NCBI GenBank assembly: GCA_029962745.1
Contig: CM057157.1
Coordinates: forward strand, 30,399,715 to 30,463,714
Origin: Echinometra lucunter
Taxonomy: Eukaryota; Echinodermata; Echinoidea; Camarodonta; Echinometridae
Length of the DNA stretch: 64,000 nucleotides
Reading direction: 5' to 3'
Part shown: positions 56,501 to 64,000 of the stretch, in pieces
Layout of the letters: each line of letters starts with the position of its first letter
Position numbering within the stretch: the first letter of the stretch is position 1
Program-made: the position numbers and the translations under genes
Notes under the pieces: generated by a model
The model's input: only the letters and a program-made list of their open reading frames with translations
The model's database searches: none
What the model was told of the DNA's origin: nothing

Positions 56501-59500
56501 GATGAGAAGTCATAAAGTTGCCAATTTGCAGGGAAAAACAGTAATTTTAACATTTTCATCGCATTGCCAATTTAAAGATTTTAATGCTTATTTTCCTTTA
56601 AAAAATTTTCAGCATCAAACAACAAATATTGATGCAACAAAATCGGGCACAGTAGGTGTAGAATTTTTTGCTCTTTCTGCTCATGTATTTAGTATGATTT
56701 TTAGGGCTTTGCATCAAAAGATGTTAAACCAAACCACATAATGTGGACCCTCTGTCACGAATGGGTTAATGACATGGTTCACTCTTTCAGGTGGAAGAGG
56801 AGGAGATGCTCATCACTGAAATGAAAAAGATTGAACTGAGGAAAAAAGAAAGGGAAAAGAAAGCTCAGGATCTTCAGAAACTGATCACAGCTGCAGACAA
56901 CAATGCTGACTTGAGGAGGACAGAGAGAAAAATCAACAAGAAAAAGATTGCTCTTCCTCTTAGTAAGAAGAGAGAACAGGAGGGTTCAACAAAGGTTAGT
57001 ATACAAACAGCGAATATTCATTTCATTTATTCATTTATTTATTAATTTCCACATTAAAAATCAGAGAATTATACAAACAATACAAAGCAAATCACAGATT
57101 CAGACACATAAAACAATAAAACACAAGAATCTACATCGATATATACAAGAAAAGGGGAGAAAAAGAGAGCATAATGTGGACGGGGCTAGAAAAAGCAAAG
57201 CTTGTCTAGTCTAGCCCTGTTAATTATTTAAAGGGGAAGTCCACCCTGAGAACATGTGTGGCTGAGTAAAAGGCAGAGGGGAAAGAAGGACAGGGCAGCG
57301 GGGGGAAAAAAAGAAGAAGAAGAAGAAGAAGAAAAAGAAGAAAAAAAAAAGAAAAAGAAGAAAAAAAAAAAAAAAAGAAAAAAAAAAGAAAAAGAAGAAA
57401 AGAAAAAGAAGAAGGAAAAAGAAAAAATCCCATCGAAAAACAGGAAAGTCGACATGAGTGCCATGGTACAAGATTTTGTATAAGGTGAAAGAGCGGCCTT
57501 CTATTCATTTATTTATTTATTTATTTATAATCTTCAATGAGGCAAAAGTTACATCGCTCTTGAACCGAATGCAAAATCCCTTACCATTGCACGAATTAGA
57601 ATATTCATTATTTGCATTAAGTACAGCACCCTGGAAGTTTGATGAGAATCAAGGAAATTAGTAAATATTGGTTTACAAATCAAGGTTTAAAAAATAGGGA
57701 AAGAACTTAGTTCCAACTGCAAAATGCCTGGTTGTGTGTGTAACTTGTATCTTGCAATAGTGTAGGTGCGACTTGCTTTGCCTCATCATTTGAATATGCG
57801 AATACTACGCAAGCTAATTGTGACATCACAAAAGAAACAAACCAAGCAATCTTACTGTGACGTCATGCTAGCCGTGCAAGGTACGTGTGCAATGGTACTT
57901 ATGCGGCGCGTTCAGCTCCCATAGACTTGTATACAATAAGCTTAGTAAGCATTGTACAGTACTGCTTATTCCATGTTCAATATATTTTTAATCACTATCA
58001 TTAATGATTTGAAGCTACTTGTATTTGACGTTAAGAAATCGTAACAAAAGAAAAGAGATTTTCCATTCATTCATTATGACATCACATCATAACTTAACAT
58101 TTTTTATAATCATGTTGCGAGCTAACACTTTTAAGACTGTTCTTTTGACATCTTGTTGCTCCCTCCAGAATGGTATTGCATATTTCTTCCAATTCTGTCC
58201 TGTTTTGATATTTCCCATAATTTTTTTTTTTTTTAATGTTTGCATGTTTTTTTAAATCCTTGTCGAAATAAATAAATTGAAGGAAAAAACAGAAGGCAAG
58301 TTTATTTTGTAAACGATAAGAGATGACATGCTCCAGTGAATACAATGGAGCATATAGCATAGGGTTCAAATTTACTATCCTTCAGCAAGACAACATTCCA
58401 CATATGCCACTCTCAACCCAGGTGAATTCAATTCATATTCATATGTTATTCATTTATAATCATTCCTCATTAGATCTTGGAGACAGGAGGAATCAAGTTC
58501 CCAGACTTCAAGCAATCAGGTGTATATCTCCGAAGTCAAAAGGTAAGCTGATCTTATATTGGCTACAGAAAAATAGCAGATCATATAGACATGATTATAA
58601 CAATCTTTTTTTTTTTTCGTAATACATACTGGAGAGTGGTGATGCTATTAGAGATAATGTGATCTACTGTAAAATGTGGAAAATTTTCACGCATTTTGCG
58701 TGGCATGACACTTGTGTGAAAATGAAACTGAATGAAGTATTTTGTTATTTTGCACGTGAATACAGATATCCTAACTGTCCATGAAAATTAAAGATGCGCG
58801 ATTGTGTTTAACTTGGCTTGTACAGTAGTGATTATATCATCAGCATATGAACCTATTAGGGCTCTTTCAGATATCTGGCAGAAAAACCCCACCGGTTTGT
58901 TTTGTGTTCACTTTTTATAATGAGATGCGTATTAAGGCTTCATTGCTCAAATAAAAGAGAGTTGTGCCGAAATTTGTCCAGATAAACGTCATGACATCAT
59001 ATTTTGCGTTAACTAGGAATAAAATTAAAATAACAACATCCAGTAAGTACACAATGTATTGCAACTTCACATAAAGTGGCATTTCACTGGTATAATGCAG
59101 ACATTCTAAAACATACCCTGAAATAAATGGCTAACATGACAGTGTCTTTCACTAAAAATAAAAGAGAAAAATGGAAGGGGACATATGCCCCTGGTTCATA
59201 TTATCAATTGGTTTATAGGCATGAAGTTATAAGATTAACCTGTTGACTTCTGAATTCACATATTCCTATAGGCTTGTTACAGTGGCCACCAGGTGCCAGT
59301 AGCCAATAGGATTTAACGCATACATGACAGGAATTATTTAAAGCGTAATTTGATCAGCTTTTATTCTTCAAATTGGCAACACCAACATTTTTATTTTATT
59401 GCTACATTTTTCTTATAAAACGTCATGTATCTGAAATGAATATAGATTGACAGAGATTATGATGAGAAGTCAAAAAGTTGCCAATTTGCAGGGATAACGG

Positions 59501-62500
59501 TGATTTTAAACTTTCTATCACATTGCCAATTTAAGGATTTTAAATGCTTATTTTCCTTTAAAAAATTTTCAGCATCAAACAACGAATATCGACGCAACTA
59601 AAATGGGCACAGTTTGTGTAGAATTTTTTTGCTCTTTCTGCTCATGTATTTGGTATGATTTTTAGGGTTCTGTATCAAAAGTTATTAGGCCAAACCACAA
59701 AATGTGGACCTCTGTCACGAATGGGTTAATTAAAAGAAGAGAAGATAACATTACATACTGTGAGAGAAATATGGAGAGTGTATACTGCCCTACTTTGGCA
59801 AAAGGAAGCAAGTGACAAAAGTGACATTTCCTGTAAAAGAGCAAAATGCATCTGTCATTTACACTGATATCAGTGTAATATCATGATGTCTTGCCTAACA
59901 TATCTCCTAGCAGGATGAGTGTTCATGCATAAAATTTGGCCCAGAAGAAGAGCACACTGGGCATTATATGAAAATATTAAGACTCAAATTTGGTTGAAAT
60001 GTCACTTGCTTCCTTTTTCCAAAGTAAGGCAATATGTTGTAGACATGAAATATGAACATTGTGACTGTAGGTTTAGAACAGAACATGTTATTGCATATTT
60101 GCTCACTAGATGAAGCTGCCATCATCTGTGGGTCTGAAGAAAACCAAAGCTATAGAGCATCTGTTAGATGAGCTTGGTATTCCTGTACAACCTATGCCAA
60201 CTGAAGAGGTCTCACTTCTCTACAATGAAGTCAGGTTTGTATCCTAATCAATTATGATGATAATGGTATGTTTTATTAAAAATATCGCATCACAGCCCAA
60301 GGACTGAATTAAACAATACCAATGCCATTACAGAATTAGAAAAAAATACATTTGATATACAGTAAACCTCGTGTAAGCTGCATGAGTTGAATTTTGCATA
60401 AGTCGCATCACCAAAAAAAGTCCCAATTTTTTCCTGTGTAATTCCTATTGAGAAATATTTGGCTAAGTCAAAATTCCCAAATTGAATTTCAGCTAAGTCA
60501 AACAGAATATTCAAACCCAATTTGGAAAAACCAGTGTTAATTTCATCGTCTAAGTGAAATTTGAATGCACACTCGGAGTGAAGACACACCATCTATAGAC
60601 CTACATCTACATGTATGTCATAGGTTTGGATATCATAGGCATCAGTAATTGGAGATCAATTTTTATGCCTCTGCCCACCGTAGGTGATTGCCGGAGGCAT
60701 TATGTTTTCGGGTCGTCCGTCCGTCCGTCTGTCTGTCCGTCCCGTTTTCATTCTCGCGATAACTTAAGAACCGTTTGATGGATCAACTTCAAACTTGGCT
60801 CGAGTATGCACATGGGAGGGACAATGATCTGATTAAATTTTGGAGTCTCAGGGTCCAAGGTCAAGGTCATGGAGGTAATAATACACATAAAAATGGCTCG
60901 TTCTCGCGATAACTTAAGAACCATTGGACAGATTGGCTTCAAACTTGGCTCATGTATGCACATGGAAGGGACAATGATCTGATTAGATTTTGGGGTCACA
61001 AGGTCAAAGGTCAAAGGTCATAGAGGTCATTATGTACATAGAAATGGTTCATTTTCACCATAACTCAATCATTTGACCGATCATCCTCAAACTTAGCACA
61101 TGTATGCATATGGGAGAGACAATGATCTGATTAGATTTTGAGGGTCTCAAGGTCAAAGGTCATATAGGTCATTATGTACATAGAAATGGTTCGTTCTTGT
61201 GATAACTCAGTAACCATTTGACGATTCAACAAACTTGGCTCATGTATGCATATGGAAAGGGCAATGCTCTCATAAGATTTGGGGGTCACAAGGTCAAACG
61301 TCAAGGTCAAAGATGTCATTGTATAAAATGAAAATAAATCAACATGAAGTGCCATTTATTTCTGATTTGGTAATGGCGGAGGCATAAAGTTCGACCATGC
61401 GTGGTCGAAGATTCATCTAGTTTGCTAAATTTTAATTTTTGTCATCCAACATCATTGTGAGAGTTTTTCTTTATACTTGCCATTTCTCCACCATTACTGT
61501 TTATGAATGTAGATCAGACATGGTGTTACTCTATGAGCTGAAGCTAGCACTGGCAAACTGTGAGTTTGAGCTTCAGACTCTACGCCATCGCTACGAAGCT
61601 CTAGCCCCTGGCAAGCTACCATCCAAGCCAGCCTTGACCCTGGGAGCGGCATTAGCAGCAGGAGAAGGTATAGGTGGGATCAAGACTGGATCATCGAGCA
61701 CATCGGGTAGTCTACCATCATCGTCATTATCAGCATCGTTGAACATTGAAGGATCAGAAGAGAGAGGAGATGAGGAGGATAAAGACATCAAGGAAGAACC
61801 ACTGTCGCCAGGAACCAGTAGAAAGGTTAGTTCTCTTTCACTGCAAAAATGCTATATGTCCCCAAGGTTTATAGCCACTTGGTCTAATACTACTTGGTTT
61901 AATTCCAAGATCCTCTAACGCCACTGTGGCTAAACAAATTTTGTCTACTATCAATTTCGTCCAATTGCCATTTAGTCCAATCATCACTTGGTCTAATACC
62001 CACTTGGGCTAATTGTCATTTTGGTTAATGATCAAATGGTCTAATCGTCACTTCATCTGCTTAGTTTTCCTAACTTCGTCTAATTACCATGTGGTCTATT
62101 ACCAAGTCATCTAATCAGATAGACTAAGTGTTGTTAGCCCAAGTGGGTATTTGACAAATTAAGCATAGTCTAACTGGGAATTAGACAAAATGGTAGATGG
62201 CCTAACTGGCAATTAGACCAAATGGTTATTTGACATACTGGTTGTAGATGAAATGGGATTAGACCATGTGGGATGAGACAAAAGGACATTAGACAAAGTT
62301 GGATTAGACCAAGTGACAATTCACCGTCCCCAAGACCCCAATCCCCCAGCCCTAAGCCATTCCAATAGACATGATAGACTGGATTACATAAGGTCTTGCA
62401 CTTAGAATACAACCTCTAGCATGCTTTGCATGAAAGTTGTTCCCTCAGTGGTCATTGTTTCAATGTACATAGGCAAAACAAGAATAAAAGAAAAAAATCC

Positions 62501-63287
62501 TAGACATGGGTTGTTTGTTATCTGCTAAATTTGTATATTCAGAAGTTCAGAAAAGTCAATTGAAGATCCCAAGTCCTATTAGCTACTTGAAAAAAACTGT
62601 GTTTTAAAAAAAACAAACCCAAATCAATTTAAAAGCAAACTTCATCCTATCTAATTTCTTAATTTCTAATTTGTATTGTTTTCTATTTTACAGATGACAG
62701 ATTTAGGTGATCAGATCATAGTAGATGTTGTCTCAACAACTCCAATTACCCCAGTAAGTATCAATATTAAACAAATCCTTTATGTAACTCCATAAGTGCC
62801 ACTACTACTTTGATCTAAACTGACATTTGATAGTAATTTCTAGTTATTTGTTTCCATGTTGTAACTGGCTTGAAATGTCCTCTGAGATTAGTTTTCTCAC
62901 TGTATGTGACTGTACATTATTCTGTTTTGTTTTAGGAAGAAAGGTTAGCTGACTTTTTATTTCAGATTGTGTAGCAGATCATTTTTTAAGTTCTTGGACG
63001 GGACTTGCCCGCCATGACATGGAAGGTTTTAAAGACGTTAGTGAAGAAATAAATATGGAGAGAAATTAAAATCCATCATTACATTTTCGTTATGATACAG
63101 TATTTTTTTGTTTAGTTTACTTATAAGCAAATATCTTGCAGAAAATATTAAATTATTTTTTACATTATAAAATTATCTTTTCTTTCTTTTTTCTTTGTGT
63201 CTACTGGTTTCTCATTATGAGCAGCAGCGGAAGAAGAGATTGGCGGCGGTGGAACAGGGGAACATCATGAAGAAACTCAAGAAATGA
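47507..63287 (+). CDS. DMAP1: DMAP1, DNA methyltransferase 1-associated protein 1
   Basis: Plus strand, 11 coding exons: 47507-47629, 51159-51244, 52094-52289, 52780-52938, 54838-55008, 56791-56994, 58474-58542, 60110-60234, 61513-61825, 62694-62753, 63225-63287; 522 residues; all introns GT-AG and all phases join. DMAP1 is a nuclear subunit of TIP60/NuA4 and SRCAP-type complexes (yeast Swc4), supporting H2A/H4 acetylation and H2A.Z exchange. Family hallmarks visible: M-x-D-V-R-D-I-L-E at the start; F-K-R-P-E-G-M-H-R-E-V-Y-A-L-L-Y-S-D; the SANT/Myb-like region W-M/K-F-M-P-F-T-N-P-A-R-K-D-G to H-D-R-F-D-H; a basic helix E-R-R-R-K-E-Q-L; then R-K-K-E-R-E-K-K-A-Q-D-L-Q-K-L-I-T-A-A-D; G-I-K-F-P-D-F-K; and M-K-L-P-S-S-V-G. 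The start ATG has an AAAATGG context. The acidic, Ser-rich stretch in exon 9 is less conserved and makes the protein longer than the about 467-residue human one. The last acceptor is a tandem CAGCAG, so a form one Gln shorter (exon start 63228) is possible. Confidence 0.96.
47964..49277. mobile_element. MITE copy A (GGCAAACC ends), interrupted by a foldback element; intron 1 of DMAP1
   Basis: The outer element is flanked by TAAACTGG at 47956-47963 and 49279-49286. Its first 8 bases GGCAAACC (47964-47971) are split from the body (48895 on) by the foldback. The body starts CAAACCCGGAGAATAGGG and ends CTATTCTCCGGGTTTGCC. Without the insert it is about 375-385 bp and inverted relative to copy B (49358-49731). 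Confidence 0.75.
47972..48894. mobile_element. 923-bp foldback element nested in MITE copy A
   Basis: Two arms of about 430-440 bp are inverted copies: left CTAGACCGAAGTGTTCTGTC, right GACAGAACACTTCGGTCTAG. They meet around a loop of under 100 bp near 48420-48490. Flanked by GGCAAACC at 47964-47971 and 48895-48902, an 8-bp target duplication of the host MITE's own end. No plausible protein. The arms differ at scattered bases and small indels. Confidence 0.8.
49358..49731. mobile_element. MITE copy B (GGCAAACCCGGAG ends); intron 1 of DMAP1
   Basis: 374 bp with TIRs GGCAAACCCGGAGAATAGGG / CCCTATTCTCCGGGTTTGCC extending about 30 bp. Flanked by exact 8-bp duplications GACTATTA (49350-49357, 49732-49739). 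It is about 90% similar by eye to copy A in reverse. An 8-bp duplication fits hAT-like transposition. Confidence 0.85.
49745..50540. other. Intron 1 of DMAP1, unique part
   Basis: Relatively G/C-rich sequence with no exon, no family resemblance recognised and no terminal repeats found. Confidence 0.4.
50541..50755. repeat. 26-bp tandem repeat with inverted copies
   Basis: Five units of ATTATGAATAGCGACCCTCT then TCTTCG-type ends start near 50619, 50645, 50672, 50697 and 50723. Two inverted, diverged units lie on the left (50541-50604), so the array can fold back. Confidence 0.75.
53160..53567 (-). mobile_element. piggyBac-like MITE, copy 2 (DMAP1 intron 4)
   Basis: Left TTAA at 53156-53159, left end CCCATTCATGACAGAGG, right end CCTGTCACGAATGGG; the right TTAA has decayed to GGGATTTA. 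Opposite orientation to copies 1, 4 and 5. Confidence 0.8.
54163..54349. mobile_element. 187-bp hAT-type MITE (DMAP1 intron 4)
   Basis: Ends CAGGGAAAAAAT and ATTTTTTCCCTG, typical hAT-like CAGGG termini. Flanks CTCCCAAG (54155-54162) and CTCCCAAT (54350-54357) match at 7 of 8 bases. No open reading frame. Confidence 0.65.
54389..54797 (-). mobile_element. piggyBac-like MITE, copy 3 (ends 36 bp before exon 5)
   Basis: Intact TTAA flanks at 54385-54388 and 54798-54801. Ends CCCATTCATGACAGAGG / CCTGTCACGAATGGG. The right TTAA is 36 bp from the exon 5 acceptor. Confidence 0.85.
56358..56765 (+). mobile_element. piggyBac-like MITE, copy 4 (ends 21 bp before exon 6)
   Basis: TTAA at 56354-56357 and 56766-56769. 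Ends CCCATTCTTGACAGG / CTCTGTCACGAATGGG. The distance from the right TTAA to the first base of exon 6 (56791) is 21 bp, so the branch point must lie in or at the edge of the element. Confidence 0.85.
57311..57430. repeat. (GAA)n / A-rich tract, DMAP1 intron 6
   Basis: GAA triplets and A-runs; long Lys/Glu or Phe frames are artefacts. It follows a GGGGAAGTCCACCCTGAGAA segment at 57234 that looks like the end of a dispersed repeat. Confidence 0.9.
59317..59725 (+). mobile_element. piggyBac-like MITE, copy 5 (DMAP1 intron 7)
   Basis: TTAA at 59313-59316 and 59726-59729. The left end is mutated (CGCATACATGACAGG), the right end is intact CTGTCACGAATGGG. The body is the same as in the other copies. 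Confidence 0.85.
59787..60030. repeat. Small inverted repeat in DMAP1 intron 7
   Basis: TACTTTGGCAAAAGGAAGCA and AGTGACA are mirrored by TGTCACT and TGCTTCCTTTTTCCAAAGTA (60000-60026). Possibly the remains of a palindromic element lying between MITE copy 5 and exon 8. Confidence 0.5.
60656..61420 (+). mobile_element. Helitron-like element, copy 2 (DMAP1 intron 8)
   Basis: The 5' end TCAATTTTTATGCCTC follows an A. The 3' end has the perfect-arm hairpin TTCGACCATGCGTGGTCGAA (61390-61409), a 7-base spacer, then CTAG (61417-61420) followed by T, as expected for Helitron insertion between A and T. There are about four internal units with AAGGTCAAAGGTCA. The same family as 10752-11800 but opposite orientation and fewer units. 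Confidence 0.7.
61849..62335. repeat. GTCTAAT-rich palindromic repeat, DMAP1 intron 9
   Basis: The left half is made of ACTTGGTCTAAT / TTTAGTCCAAT short units, the right half of the inverse ATTAGACCAAGTG / ATTAGACAAA. Ends CCACTTGGTCTAATAC and GGATTAGACCAAGTG. It looks like a MITE with simple internal repeats. Confidence 0.6.
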
Positions 63288-64000
63288 ATGCTAGACCACA
63301 GGAGATAGATGCTGACATTCCCTGGATGACAGATAGGATTGGGTAACCAGGATAACATGACAAGGTTGGAAAGTACAAGACAACATCAAGAAACTCATGA
63401 AATGAAGTTTTGCTAGAACGAGGCAACATCTAGAAATGCAAGTAATGAATGCTAGACTGTAGAAGATAGATGCCAATATTCTTTGGATGGCAGGCGTATC
63501 TGGGTAACAAACGTAAAACGACAAAGCTTGGTAGAGCAAAGACAATTGCCTTCGTAGAGATGCGAAATTCACTATTTCAAATCATGTTTTGGCTTCAAAT
63601 TCTTGACTTGCTCTCTTGGACAGTTCGATATCCTCTAACCTGTTCAATTTATTTTATTTACCACCCTTCACCCAACAATTTTACTGGTATTGCTCTTGGA
63701 ATAACTGTCAAATATAATTATGACAAGGAGTTTCAGGTTTCAGGTTTACTGTGTAGAAAATCCCAGTGGGGATAAATGCATTCTAAACATCAACTTTGAA
63801 TGGGTGCATGGTGATAGAATGTAGCTTTTCTGTTGCTGAATTACATACCCCTCACAGGGGCGGCTTTTTTTATCCTTGAAGGAGTATGAGATTAAAATGT
63901 CAAGGAGAAGCAATGTAAAGTACTGTTAACACAGTCACTTCTTTCGGGCATTGTGATGTTCAACCACTCATTCTGAAGAAATAAGTTTTCCTTGTAACAT
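63288..64000 (+). other. DMAP1 3' UTR, with degenerate copies of the CDS end
   Basis: After the TGA (63285-63287), segments resembling the last coding bases recur at 63382-63405 (AACATCAAGAAACTCATGAA then ATGA) and 63425-63457 (AACATCTAGAAATGCAAGTA then ATGAATGCTAGAC). An ATTAAA lies near 63892 as a possible poly(A) signal. No canonical AATAAA in a suitable place was found, so the transcript may run past the window. Confidence 0.6.

Overview
This is eukaryotic, animal-type DNA: multi-exon genes with GT-AG introns, a nuclear tRNA, dense simple repeats and many short DNA transposons. The window most resembles an echinoderm, probably a sea urchin. Reasons are the tRNA-derived SINE ending in (ATT)n, the dispersed Helitron-like repeat carrying TGACCTTTGACC units, and secreted group I/II-type phospholipases A2. 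The organism is an inference; the genes are read directly from exons and splice sites.

Left two thirds (1-44 kb): a head-to-tail cluster on the minus strand of secreted phospholipase A2 (sPLA2) genes, reading right to left A (40815-43817), B (27697-31447), C (9995-16961), and the first exon of a probable fourth gene D (1600-1654) that continues past the left edge. A, B and C share one four-exon layout: signal peptide exon; calcium-loop exon; exon with the CCxxHDxCY active site; C-terminal exon. Intron phases are identical (1, 2, 1). A and B keep the catalytic residues. C has Asn in place of the calcium-binding Asp and a rebuilt calcium loop, so it looks like a non-catalytic member. Intergenic DNA is full of microsatellites, palindromic MITEs, SINE pieces, a two-type alternating satellite (2.1-3.6 kb), and a Helitron-like element nested in a dead non-LTR retrotransposon.

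Right third (47-64 kb): a tRNA-Cys(GCA) on the minus strand and, about 310 bp away and divergent, an 11-exon plus-strand gene for DMAP1, a subunit of NuA4/TIP60 and SRCAP-type chromatin complexes. Its introns hold four of five copies of a 410-bp piggyBac-like MITE with TTAA target duplications, two of which end only 21 and 36 bp before splice acceptors. They also hold a nested foldback/MITE structure with two intact pairs of 8-bp target duplications, a small hAT-type MITE and a second Helitron-like copy. The 3' UTR carries degenerate tandem copies of the DMAP1 C-terminal coding end.

Most long open reading frames in the window are low-complexity translations of microsatellites and are not annotated as genes.
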